A DNA stretch of 41,072 nt, taken from NCBI RefSeq assembly GCF_001429065.1, contig NZ_LMIB01000017.1:1-41072 (forward strand), read 5' to 3'. Made by a program: the position numbers and the translations under genes. Source of the stretch: Sphingomonas sp. Root710 (GTDB lineage: Bacteria; Pseudomonadota; Alphaproteobacteria; Sphingomonadales; Sphingomonadaceae). Positions 17,818 through 25,877 of the stretch are shown one piece after another (positions within the stretch are counted from its first letter, which is position 1; every line of letters begins with the position of its first letter). Below the pieces are notes generated by a model. It made no database searches and was not told where the DNA came from. It saw only the letters and a list, made by a program, of their open reading frames with translations.

Positions 17818-19149
17818 AAAAACAAACCGCGCGCCGTGCATCGGGGCGCTGTCGACGCCGAGGTCGCCGCCCATCGCGCGGGCGAGGCGGCGGGAGATGT
17901 AGAGGCCGAGACCGCTACCCGTACCGTCGCGCAGGCCGAGCCGCTCGAAGCGGTCGAAGATGCGCTCATGATCCTCGGGCGCGATGCCGTCGCCTGCGTC
18001 GGCGACGATGATCGCCGCGATGTCGCCCTCGCGTTCGCAGCGGATCCACACGGTGCCGCCTTCGGGCGAATGGCGGATCGCGTTGCTCAGCAGGTTGATC
18101 AGCACCTGAAGGATGCGGCGGAAGTCGCCGCGCGCCATAATCGCGCGGCCCGGTAACGGGCCATCGATCGACACATGATGGTTCGAGGCGCGCACCGCGA
18201 GCAGCCCGGCTGCCCGCAGCGCGGTATCGGTCAGGTCGACCATGTCGATCTCGGGGCGGAAGTCGGCGCGTTCGATCGTCTGGAGATCGACCAGGTCCTC
18301 GACCAGCGCGAGCAGGTGCCGGCCCGCGCCCGCGATATCCTCCGCATAGGCCGCATAGTCGCGCCGGACCGGGCCCTCGCTGCGCTCCTGGATGATGTCG
18401 GCATTGGCGATGATCCGGTCGAGCGGCTCACGCATCGCCCGGCCGAGCTGGCTGCCGAAGGCTTCGTCGAGTGGCGGCGGCGGCGGGGTCCAGCCTCGGC
18501 CCTGGATCAGGGGGTCGCGGCGGCTGATCAGCAGCTGATAGCCCGCAAGATGGCCGATTCCATCGATCAGCGGAACGCCGGCCAGCCGCACCGGTACGCC
18601 CGAACCGAGCAGGAAGGTCGCGCTGTCGTCCTCGAAGCGGTCGGCGGTGCGCGCGGCCTCGGCGATGCGGCTGACGCCCGCCTCGTCGCAGGTCAGCGCG
18701 AACAACGCCTCGATCGGCAGGCCTATCGCTGCGGGCATGTTGGCGGGTGGCTGGGTGATCCGCAGCATCGCATCGGTCTCGATGATCCAGTCGGCACTCG
18801 CCCGGCTGAAATCGCGCCAGCGCAACGCGTCCTGCCCCGGCTGCGGCGGGGCGGGGGCGATGTCCTGCCAGCCGGTGATGGCCAGCTCGACGCAGGGACC
18901 CTCGGGCTTGACCTGTACCCACAGATCGACGTCCTGTTCACCATTGGCCGCGACGACGCGGCGCGAGATGCTGATCCCCAGCCGCCGGGTGAGCCGCGCC
19001 AGCGAGGCGAGTTGCGGCACCGCGAGCGCGCCGCCGCGAACGCCGCCCGCGCGTTCCTGCAGCCGCAGCAGCGGTGGATCGGCCTCGACCAGGCGACCCT
19101 GCTCGTCGACTTTCCCATGGACGGGCCGGACGCCGGCGGAGGCGTTCAT
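17797..19149 (-). CDS. Sensor kinase-like protein lacking the phospho-acceptor histidine
   Basis: Encodes 450 residues with no membrane segments. Residues about 10-100 and 110-215 look PAS-like (DFSRASADWIIETDAMLRIT). The dimerisation helix then reads GRAMREPLDRIIANADII where kinases have SHELRTPLNAI, so Arg237 stands at the histidine position. The second helix (HLLALVEDLVDL) and the HATPase domain are intact: LLSNAIRHSPEGG, DAGDGIAPEDHERIFDRF and GSGLGLYISRRLARAMGGDL. It can probably bind ATP but not autophosphorylate at the usual site. The start overlaps the DUF2336 stop in an ATGA, so the two are coupled. The final codons (FTLPAGE) coincide with a perfect hairpin. A regulatory or scaffold role, or phosphorylation elsewhere, is inferred. 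Confidence 0.88.
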   Translation of the reverse strand: MNASAGVRPVHGKVDEQGRLVEADPPLLRLQERAGGVRGGALAVPQLASLARLTRRLGISISRRVVAANGEQDVDLWVQVKPEGPCVELAITGWQDIAPAPPQPGQDALRWRDFSRASADWIIETDAMLRITQPPANMPAAIGLPIEALFALTCDEAGVSRIAEAARTADRFEDDSATFLLGSGVPVRLAGVPLIDGIGHLAGYQLLISRRDPLIQGRGWTPPPPPLDEAFGSQLGRAMREPLDRIIANADIIQERSEGPVRRDYAAYAEDIAGAGRHLLALVEDLVDLQTIERADFRPEIDMVDLTDTALRAAGLLAVRASNHHVSIDGPLPGRAIMARGDFRRILQVLINLLSNAIRHSPEGGTVWIRCEREGDIAAIIVADAGDGIAPEDHERIFDRFERLGLRDGTGSGLGLYISRRLARAMGGDLGVDSAPMHGARFVFTLPAGE

Positions 19150-20273
19150 CGGCGCTTTGCTCCGCGGGCGGCTGGATTCTCGCCGATCTCGATCACCGCG
19201 CGGCGATAATTGGGGTCGAGCCGCCAGATCAGCACCGCCTCGGCGGCGTCATGCACGTTCAGCGAGTCGAAGGCGTTGGCGCGTTCGACCAGCGTCTCCT
19301 CGCTCGCGCCCTCGGCCGATCCGATCCGCCACAGCATCGTCACCGCCGCCTCGCGCCCGCAGTCGATCGCGCGCAGCAGCGTGCTCAGCATCATCCCCGA
19401 GGGGTCGGCGACCATCGACCAGACGCCGGGCGAATCCATCGACGCCCGCTGCGCCAGCGCGGCGGTGAACAAGGCCAGCCAGCCCTCCTCCAGGGCGGCG
19501 GTGAGCAGCGCGTCGTCGATCAGCTCGCGCTCGGCGAGGAGCGCGGCGAGGGCATCGGCTCGGCCCTCCAGCGTGTCGGCGTCCTCATGTTCGGCGAGCA
19601 GATTGCGCGCCGCGCCAGCGATCAGCAGGTCCGCCTGGGTGTCGGGAAGGGCGTGCTGGCGGACGAGATAATGGCGCAGCGCCGCCGCCACCGCCCAGAG
19701 CAGACGGCGATGGGGGCCGGGAGGCAGATCGGTGCGGGCGAGCGCGGGATCGCCGAACTGATCGTAGCGGCGGCTCTCGGCGATCAGCAGTGCCATCACC
19801 CCCTCGGCCACCGCGTCGTCGCCGAGATCGAGCAGCCGCTGGGCAAGGTCCGCGACATGATAGGGCGAATCGCGTCCCAGGATGATCGCCAGCCGATGCT
19901 CGTCGACCCGGCGCAGCATCGCAGAGACGAGATCGGGATCGCGCAGCAACTGGGTGCGCTCAAGCAAGGGCAGCGCGATCGGCACCCGCGCCGCACCCAG
20001 CGCGGCGACGAGCTCCGGACTGGCATCGGCGGGCAGTGCATGACCGATATGGATGCGCAGCTCATCCTCGATCGCGCCGATCAGCGCGCGCATGAGCTGG
20101 GTTATCTGGGCGCGGTGCTGGTCGGACAAGGCGAAGGCGTCGTTATGGAACAGGTCGCTGGCGGCGCGGTCGATGCGGCTTTCGATGCCGTCGAGAGCGC
20201 GCGCGGCATCGCTCAGCCACCGCGCTGCCGCGGGCCGCATGCCGTCCAGCCGTTCTTCGTCCAGCTCCATCAT
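19146..20273 (-). CDS. DUF2336-family helical-repeat protein
   Basis: Encodes 375 residues, soluble and almost entirely helical. The middle part carries the DUF2336 pattern, with VPIALPLLERTQLLRDPDLV followed by HRLAIILGRDSPYHVADLA, an alphaproteobacterial family of alpha-solenoid character whose function is not established. The start has two consecutive ATGs (20271-20273 and 20268-20270) and no good Shine-Dalgarno. It overlaps the kinase-like gene by 4 bases and follows the nucleotidyltransferase-like gene by 42 bases, so the three are likely one transcript. Partner binding to the kinase-like protein is inferred from the coupling only. Confidence 0.8.
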   Translation of the reverse strand: MMELDEERLDGMRPAAARWLSDAARALDGIESRIDRAASDLFHNDAFALSDQHRAQITQLMRALIGAIEDELRIHIGHALPADASPELVAALGAARVPIALPLLERTQLLRDPDLVSAMLRRVDEHRLAIILGRDSPYHVADLAQRLLDLGDDAVAEGVMALLIAESRRYDQFGDPALARTDLPPGPHRRLLWAVAAALRHYLVRQHALPDTQADLLIAGAARNLLAEHEDADTLEGRADALAALLAERELIDDALLTAALEEGWLALFTAALAQRASMDSPGVWSMVADPSGMMLSTLLRAIDCGREAAVTMLWRIGSAEGASEETLVERANAFDSLNVHDAAEAVLIWRLDPNYRRAVIEIGENPAARGAKRR

Positions 20274-20315
20274 GTTCAGGTCATAGGCCGTTGTCGTTAA
20301 ATCGAAGCTAAACCC

Positions 20316-21539
20316 TCAACTCTCACCTGTTCGTGCCGCCTTCCACGCTGCGGAGAACCGCTCCGTGAAGGAAATCATCGCGTACCCGGCCAGCGCCGCC
20401 ACCATCCATCGCCAGCCGCCCACTATTGCAAGCAGCGGTGCGGTCCACGCCAGCGCATCGGCATTGGCCAGCCAGCGCGGCGCGGGCTGCGCCCGCAATG
20501 CCGACACGATTGGCGTCAGCGCGGCGGCGCCGCACAGCCCCGCCGGGACCAGCACCGTGATCGTCCACCAGCCCCAGCCGCCTTCGGCTGCCAGCGTCCG
20601 GCCGAGCAGGATCAGTGCCGCGAGGGCGGCAGCATGGCGGGCAAGGTCGGTCAGGCGGGGCGGTGGCGCCGTCCTGCTCCAAATCCGCGCCATCCGCCGC
20701 GCCGCCGAAGCGCCGGCGGCGGCAACGGGCAGGAGCAGGACGGCGGCCCAGTACAGGCCGAGCGCGGCGAACAATGCGGCGATCCAGGCGAGCGCGGCCG
20801 CGCCGAGGGCGACATGATTTTGATCGATCCGCCGCGCGATCAACAGTGGCACCAGCGGCCCTGCAAACAGGCGGTGCAGTGCATGTTCGGTCCAATTGCC
20901 TTCGTCGGGCTGGGCCCGCCGCAACAGCCCGGCTTCGATCGCGCTGATCGCGGCGGGGCCGGTCGTCAGCACGGGCCGGGGCAGCTCCTGGTCGCCGTCG
21001 GGATCGATCGCGCTGATCCTCGCCGCGTCCGCCTGCACCAGCCGGCGCAACAGCGTCGAGGTCAGGTCCCAGTCGCCGAGCATCTGCGCAGTCGCCTCGA
21101 AGGCAGGCTTGTCGAGCAACGCAAAGCCGGCCCAGCGGTCCGCTGCGTCGATCCGTTCGAAATCGGCATGGTCCTCGACATCGGGCAAGGCGAGCAGCGC
21201 GGGTGATCCTGCCGCCGCCAGCGCATCGACCGCCCCCTGCGCCGCGACAGCGCCGTCCGCTATCAGGATGATGCGTTCCTGGGGATGGAAACGGTCGAGT
21301 GCGTCGGTCACGCTGCGCGCGATCTCGACGCGCAGACCCTCGCGCCGCAACCGGTCGACCGCCTGCGCCAGCGCGGCGGGGACCCGCTCGACCAGGATGA
21401 CGGCATGCTCTGCTCCTGCCGCCATCGCCAGCCCGGCCTGATATTCGATCAGCGTGCGCCCGGCGAGCGGCAGGGTAGCGCGCAATCCGTCGCCGATATC
21501 GGTCTGTTCCTGCGCGGCAACAAGCGCGGCGAGCGGCAC
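20316..21539 (-). CDS. Nucleotidyltransferase-like domain fused to a membrane domain
   Basis: Encodes 407 residues. The first 200 or so residues have a GT-A/nucleotidyltransferase layout: LPLAGRTLIEYQAGLAMAAG, then AEHAVILVER, then IILIADGAVA with D95 where such enzymes place the metal-binding Asp. From about 245 on there are five or six membrane helices. The order resembles bifunctional nucleotidyltransferase/CDP-alcohol phosphatidyltransferases that make inositol-type head groups. However, the CDP-alcohol motif D-xx-DG-xx-AR is not present; the nearest match is AAAGASAARR, without the acidic residues. It may be a degenerate phosphatidyltransferase or a membrane protein of another kind. It lies between the HPt-like gene (140 bases upstream) and the DUF2336 gene. 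Confidence 0.7.
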   Translation of the reverse strand: MPLAALVAAQEQTDIGDGLRATLPLAGRTLIEYQAGLAMAAGAEHAVILVERVPAALAQAVDRLRREGLRVEIARSVTDALDRFHPQERIILIADGAVAAQGAVDALAAAGSPALLALPDVEDHADFERIDAADRWAGFALLDKPAFEATAQMLGDWDLTSTLLRRLVQADAARISAIDPDGDQELPRPVLTTGPAAISAIEAGLLRRAQPDEGNWTEHALHRLFAGPLVPLLIARRIDQNHVALGAAALAWIAALFAALGLYWAAVLLLPVAAAGASAARRMARIWSRTAPPPRLTDLARHAAALAALILLGRTLAAEGGWGWWTITVLVPAGLCGAAALTPIVSALRAQPAPRWLANADALAWTAPLLAIVGGWRWMVAALAGYAMISFTERFSAAWKAARTGES

Positions 21540-21679
21540 GTCTGACTCCCCCTGGGCAATCCTACAGAGATAGGCGTTGCGGGGCGATTCGGCAAAGCGG
21601 GAATCCCGCCGCGCCTGTACGGATTTGGGGCGGTTCGGGATTTGGCTTCCGCTCCGCGAGGCGAAGGGAAAACAGGCGT

Positions 21680-21973
21680 TTAGCGGCAGGCTGCCAGCGC
21701 GTCGGCGACAAGGTCCAGCAGCAGCGGATCGGGTCCGGCCTGCGCCGCGCGGGCGGCGGCGTCCATCAGCATGCTCATGCCGAAACTGGCGGCCAGCCCC
21801 TGAAGCTTGAGCGCCTCTTCGCGCCAGACGGAAACCGCCTGCGTCTGCGAAAGCGCGGCGACGTGCATTGTCGCCGAGGCGAGGAACAGGGCGCGCAATT
21901 CGCTCGCAACGGCGCTGTCGGCGCCGACGGCTTCGGCAAGCAGATGATCGAGCGTGGCGGGTTCGAAGGACAT
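21680..21973 (-). CDS. HPt-like four-helix protein without the histidine
   Basis: Encodes 97 residues; the start at 21971-21973 gives MSFEPATLDHLLAEAVG, and upstream extension is unsupported. Size and helix pattern match a histidine phosphotransfer domain. The segment LKLQGLAASFG aligns with the HPt signature HxLKGxAxxLG, with Leu55 replacing the His. It is therefore probably a pseudo-HPt that docks to a receiver or kinase without carrying phosphate. The gene is divergent from the coiled-coil protein (82 bases between the two starts) and is the first of a possible four-gene series ending in the histidine-less kinase. Confidence 0.7.
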   Translation of the reverse strand: MSFEPATLDHLLAEAVGADSAVASELRALFLASATMHVAALSQTQAVSVWREEALKLQGLAASFGMSMLMDAAARAAQAGPDPLLLDLVADALAACR

Positions 21974-22026
21974 GCCCCGATAAGGCCCTGCGCAGGTAAA
22001 GATTTCGTTAGCCGAGACTATCGCTC

Positions 22027-22055
22027 GATTCGCGATTCCTGTAGGATCGCGATCC
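22027..22055 (+). promoter_or_regulatory. Two GANTC sites and a 12-bp palindrome in the divergent promoter
   Basis: GATTC occurs at 22027-22031 and 22034-22038; GANTC is the target of the cell-cycle methylase CcrM in alphaproteobacteria. Directly before the ATG of the coiled-coil gene lies the perfect palindrome GGATCGCGATCC (22044-22055). Together they suggest methylation- or protein-sensitive control; this is inference. Confidence 0.4.
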
Positions 22056-24500
22056 ATGGGGAAGGCACCGCATCCACTGGATCGCTGGCGTGCGGCTACG
22101 GGGGCCGAGGCGGACGCCGTTAGAGCCGCTGCCGCCGACAGCGAAACCTCTGAAACATCAGAGGAAAAAGCCTCCCGCGACGGTGAGGAGCTGCTGCTGT
22201 CCGATGCCGTGCCGACGGATCTGGCGGCCTTGGCCGAGCCGGTGTCTTCGATGCCGCGCCGCCGCGCGGGGGATGTCGCGGTCGGCGCGTTGTTCGGCAT
22301 GATGGCGGCGGGCTGGGTAGCGCTGTGGATTGGCGGAGTCGCTCCGACGGGATTCGACGTCGCCGCGATCGCCAGCAGCGTCGCGCTGGCCAGCGGACCG
22401 CTCGCCTTGCTCGGCATCATCTACATGCTGATTCAGCGCGGCACCCGGGGCGAGGTGCGCCGCTTCGGAGAGACGGCGCTGTCGATGCGGATAGAGAGCC
22501 GGCGCCTCGAGGAGGCCGTCGCCCGCGTGTCCGCGGCGCTCGACAGCCGCCGCAGCGACCTGGCCGCCCATAGCCGGGCCCTGCTCGAAGAAGGCAATCG
22601 CGCCGCCGAAAAGCTCCAGCAGATCAGCATGGACATGCGTGACGAGACGGACCTGCTCTCGCGCCAGACCACGTTGCTCCACAACGCCGCCGGGGTTGCC
22701 CGCGCCGACATGAGCGGGCTGATGCAGGACCTGCCCCGGTCGCTCGATATGGTCGGCGAGGTCAACGAACTGATCAAGTCGATCGGCAGCAGCGCCCGCG
22801 AGCATGCCGAGGGTCTGTCGGAGGCGCTGAGCGCCATCATCGCGCGCAGCCATGAGGCCGACGAACTGATCGGCACGGCTTCGGGACGGCTCGCGACCCA
22901 GATCGGCAAGATCGAAACCCGCACCGAGCGCACGGCGCGGACGATCGACGAGGCCGCGACCGGACTGGGCGCCGCCGTCGACGCCACGCTCGACCGCGCG
23001 GCCGCCGCACTCGACCAGAGCCGTACCAGCCTCGACCTGCAGCGCGAGGCGATGGCGGCGATGATTGAGCATGGCCGCGCCGCGCTCGACGAGGCGGGCA
23101 CCGCCGCCGCCGCCTCGATCGCGGAGCGCCTGTCGGAAATGAGCCGTCTCGCCAACGGCCTGTCGGCGCAGCTCGTTCAGCAGGATGAGGATGCCCGCCG
23201 CCTCGTCGCCAATCTCGAACATGCGCTGGGCGCGATCGAGGGCCGGTTCGAGGCGCTGGGCGCGACCGGCGCCGAACAGACCGCCGACCTGGCGGAGGTG
23301 ATCGTGGCGCTGAGCGACCATGTCGAGAGCCTTGGCTCCGCCGTCAGCAACAGCATGGCGGGCGCACGCACGCTCACCGACCGTGCCAACGGCCTGCGCA
23401 TCGCCTTCGATTCGATCATCGCCAATGTCGAGCGCGACCTGCCGCAAACGATGCAGCGCGTCGAGGGCGAGGCAGCCCGCGGCGATATGGCGATGCGCGC
23501 GATCACCGCACAGGCCGAGCAGCTCGCCGCGACTGTCGAGCGCGCCACCGACCGGCTGAGCTCAGCCGACATGATGATCGACCGGCAGCGCGACGCCATC
23601 GCAGGGTTGGGCGACCAGGCGGCGCGGCGCATGGCGGATATCGCGGCCGAGGGCGACAACATGCTCGAACGCCAGCGGCAATTGTCCGACGCCTTCGCCG
23701 AAGAGGCGAACGCGCGACTCGAGGCGCTGCGCGATCATAGCAACGAACTGGCGCGGCTGATCGGCGAGAGCGAGGCGAACATGCGCGCGCTGTCCGACCT
23801 GTCGGGCGGCAAGCTGATCGACGCGATCCTGAAGATCCGCGAGACCGCGGGCGAGGCGGCGCGCGGTGCGCGGGCGGCGCTCGAATCGATCATCCCCGAC
23901 GCCAGCGACAAGCTGGCGCGCAGCGGCGCGGAAGCGATCGAGCGCGCCTTCGGCGACCAGATCACCCAGCGCATCCACCTGATCTCCGACACCGCGGAGG
24001 CCGCGGTGGCCGCCGCCAACCAGGCGAGCGAACGGCTGTTGCGCCAGATGCTGTCGGTGGCGGAGGCGACCGCCGGGATGGAGAAGCGAATCGCCGAGGC
24101 GCATGCCCGGCAGGAGAAGCAGGGCCAGGAAGAGGTCAGCCGCGAGGTCGCGATCCTCGTCGAGCATCTCAATTCGGCGGCGATCGACGTCACCAAGCTG
24201 CTGTCGCACGACGTGCCAGATGGCGCGTGGAAAGCCTATCTGCATGGCGATCATGGCGCTTTCACGCGCGCCGCCGTCCGCCTGCTCAGGACCGAGGAAG
24301 CCGCGCGGATCACCGGCCTCTACGACGGCAATGTCGAGTTTCGCGAGCATGTGAACCGCTATATCCACGATTTCGAAGGCCTGCTGAAACGCGTCCTCGG
24401 CAGCCGCGACGGCGGTGCGCTGGCGGTGACGATGCTGTCGTCGGATATGGGCAAGCTCTATGTCGCGCTGGCGCAGGCGATCGAGCGGCTGCTGATCTGA
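22056..24500 (+). CDS. Large membrane-anchored coiled-coil protein, TipN-like in layout
   Basis: Encodes 814 residues. A 70-residue acidic, Ser/Glu-rich cytosolic head comes first, followed by two membrane helices (about 74-95 and 101-126) joined by a short loop. About 560 residues of almost continuous Ala/Glu/Arg-rich coiled coil (about 130-690) follow. The protein ends in a compact conserved-looking domain (about 695-814, with LLSHDVPDGAWKAYLHGDHG, FREHVNRYIHDFEGLLKRVL and SDMGKLYVALAQAIERLL). This is the layout of the Caulobacter birth-scar and polarity protein TipN, though I cannot show homology by eye. The start is at the ATG after the 12-bp palindrome, with AGGATCG as a weak ribosome site. 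It is divergent from the HPt-like gene. A paired-hairpin repeat follows the stop. Role in polarity or division is inferred. Confidence 0.8.
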   Translation: MGKAPHPLDRWRAATGAEADAVRAAAADSETSETSEEKASRDGEELLLSDAVPTDLAALAEPVSSMPRRRAGDVAVGALFGMMAAGWVALWIGGVAPTGFDVAAIASSVALASGPLALLGIIYMLIQRGTRGEVRRFGETALSMRIESRRLEEAVARVSAALDSRRSDLAAHSRALLEEGNRAAEKLQQISMDMRDETDLLSRQTTLLHNAAGVARADMSGLMQDLPRSLDMVGEVNELIKSIGSSAREHAEGLSEALSAIIARSHEADELIGTASGRLATQIGKIETRTERTARTIDEAATGLGAAVDATLDRAAAALDQSRTSLDLQREAMAAMIEHGRAALDEAGTAAAASIAERLSEMSRLANGLSAQLVQQDEDARRLVANLEHALGAIEGRFEALGATGAEQTADLAEVIVALSDHVESLGSAVSNSMAGARTLTDRANGLRIAFDSIIANVERDLPQTMQRVEGEAARGDMAMRAITAQAEQLAATVERATDRLSSADMMIDRQRDAIAGLGDQAARRMADIAAEGDNMLERQRQLSDAFAEEANARLEALRDHSNELARLIGESEANMRALSDLSGGKLIDAILKIRETAGEAARGARAALESIIPDASDKLARSGAEAIERAFGDQITQRIHLISDTAEAAVAAANQASERLLRQMLSVAEATAGMEKRIAEAHARQEKQGQEEVSREVAILVEHLNSAAIDVTKLLSHDVPDGAWKAYLHGDHGAFTRAAVRLLRTEEAARITGLYDGNVEFREHVNRYIHDFEGLLKRVLGSRDGGALAVTMLSSDMGKLYVALAQAIERLLI

Positions 24501-24510
24501 CACTGGTTTT

Positions 24511-24586
24511 GTCATCCCGGCGAAGCTGGGATATCAGTTTTCTTTGGTGGGATAAGGCAAAGAGATCCCAGCTTCGCTGGGATGAC
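24511..24586. repeat. Paired inverted hairpin repeat, copy 2
   Basis: Two 25-base arms at 24511-24535 and 24562-24586 are inverted copies with two mismatches. Each arm folds on itself (ATCCCAGC-TTC-GCTGGGAT in the right arm). It lies between the coiled-coil gene and ung, 11 bases past the stop, and may serve as a terminator without a T-run or as a mRNA-stabilising end. Confidence 0.85.
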
Positions 24587-24623
24587 GGTTGTTTGTGGCG
24601 GGATCCTGCGCCACACATCGCGC

Positions 24624-25343
24624 ATGGCCGACATCAAGCTCCACGATAGCTGGAAAACCCCGCTGGAGGGCGAATTCGCCGCGCCCTACATGGCCGCGCT
24701 CAAGACCTTCCTCTCGGGCGAGCGCGCCAGCGGCAAGCGCATCTTTCCGGCGGCGAGTGAGTGGTTCCGCGCGCTCGACCTGACCCCGCTCGACAAGGTC
24801 CGCGTCGTCATCCTGGGGCAGGATCCCTATCATGGCCTGGGGCAGGCGCACGGGCTGTGCTTCAGCGTGCGGCCCGGCGTCCCGCCGCCGCCCAGCCTGG
24901 TCAATATTTACAAGGAGCTGAACAGCGATCTGGGCCTGCCGCGCCCGGGCCACGGTTTCCTGGAACATTGGGCGCAGCAGGGTGTGCTCCTCCTCAACAG
25001 CGTGCTGACCGTGGAGATGGGGCTGGCCGCTTCGCACCGCGAGCGCGGCTGGGAAAAGTTCACCGACGCGATCATCCGGCTGGTCAATGCCAAGGCCGAT
25101 CCGGTCGTGTTCATGCTATGGGGCAGCTATGCCCAGAAAAAGGCGGCGTTCGTCGACTCGATCGACAAGGGCGGTCATCATCTCGTCCTGAAGGCTCCGC
25201 ATCCTTCGCCGCTCTCCGCGCATAGCGGTTTCTTCGGATGCAAGCACTTCTCCAAGGCCAATGCCTTTCTGGAATCGAAGGGACTGACGCCGATCGACTG
25301 GTCGCTCCCCGCGTTGGAGCCCGCGGCACCGGCGCTGCTCTGA
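24624..25343 (+). CDS. ung: Uracil-DNA glycosylase (family 1)
   Basis: Encodes 239 residues. It removes uracil from DNA to start base-excision repair. The water-activating motif [18 protein letters not shown] contains D67. Also visible are [24 protein letters not shown] and the [17 protein letters not shown] leucine-loop region. The start at 24624 gives [14 protein letters not shown], the usual beginning; an earlier in-frame ATG lies within the repeat and is unlikely. No Shine-Dalgarno is seen before the chosen start, so initiation may be weak or leaderless. Confidence 0.97.
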   Translation: MADIKLHDSWKTPLEGEFAAPYMAALKTFLSGERASGKRIFPAASEWFRALDLTPLDKVRVVILGQDPYHGLGQAHGLCFSVRPGVPPPPSLVNIYKELNSDLGLPRPGHGFLEHWAQQGVLLLNSVLTVEMGLAASHRERGWEKFTDAIIRLVNAKADPVVFMLWGSYAQKKAAFVDSIDKGGHHLVLKAPHPSPLSAHSGFFGCKHFSKANAFLESKGLTPIDWSLPALEPAAPALL

Positions 25344-25362
25344 CCGCGCCGCCGTAACGAGC

Positions 25363-25387
25363 GGACCGATCGGCCAGGGGCGGCGTT
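25363..25387 (+). promoter_or_regulatory. Candidate EcfG-type promoter of the PNPOx-like stress gene
   Basis: GGACC at 25363-25367, then 16 bases, then CGTT at 25384-25387. The match to GGAAC-N16-CGTT has one mismatch. It is 28 bases before the ATG of a general-stress-type protein, which supports the assignment. Confidence 0.5.
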
Positions 25388-25415
25388 CTCCTCCTCAGCA
25401 GCAGAGGAGAGCGAC

Positions 25416-25874
25416 ATGAGCGACCGGACCTTGGCCGAGCTGGCCGAAAAGATGCGCGACATCGATTTCACCATGTTGTCGACGCGCACGGCGGGCGGCG
25501 CGATCGGCGCGCGGCCGATGAGCAACAACCGTCAGGTCGATTATGACGGCGACAGCTATTATTTCACCTATGAGGACGCGCTGATGGTCGCCGACATCCA
25601 GGCCGATCGTCATGTCGGCCTCAGTTTCCAGGGCAAGTCGGGCATCCTCCATGCCAAGCCTTTCTTCGTCGCGGTGGAGGGCACCGCGGATCTTGTCCAT
25701 GACAAGGCGCGGTTCGAGGAGCATTGGACCAAGGACCTCGACCGCTGGTTCCCTCAGGGGATCGACACGCCCCGGCTGGTGATGATCCATGTCCGCGCCG
25801 AACGCGTTCATTATTGGGATGGTGAGGATGAGGGTGAGGTGCGCGTGCCCGACACCGCCGAAGCGGCAGAATAA
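25416..25874 (+). CDS. Pyridoxamine 5'-phosphate oxidase-fold protein (general stress protein 26-like)
   Basis: Encodes 152 residues, a split-barrel FMN-binding fold. It begins MSDRTLAELAEKMRDIDFTM followed by LSTRTAGGAIGARPMS, the pattern of the GSP26/PNPOx-like group. FFVAVEGTADLVHDKARFEEHW with DRWFPQGIDTPRLVMIHV completes the family signature. These proteins bind FMN or FAD and are induced by stress, but the reaction is usually unknown. An AGGAG lies 7 bases before the ATG. The stress-type promoter in front is consistent. It converges with the next gene, with 3 bases between the stops. Confidence 0.88.
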   Translation: MSDRTLAELAEKMRDIDFTMLSTRTAGGAIGARPMSNNRQVDYDGDSYYFTYEDALMVADIQADRHVGLSFQGKSGILHAKPFFVAVEGTADLVHDKARFEEHWTKDLDRWFPQGIDTPRLVMIHVRAERVHYWDGEDEGEVRVPDTAEAAE

Positions 25875-25877
25875 CGG

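Noticed and set aside
18175-20300. Long plus-strand frames opposite the kinase and DUF2336 genes
   Set aside because: They are antisense to genes with clear domains, and their Arg/Gln/His-rich translations match no family.
24582-24623. Longer N-terminus for uracil-DNA glycosylase
   Set aside because: The earlier ATG lies in the hairpin repeat; conserved sequence begins at 24624.
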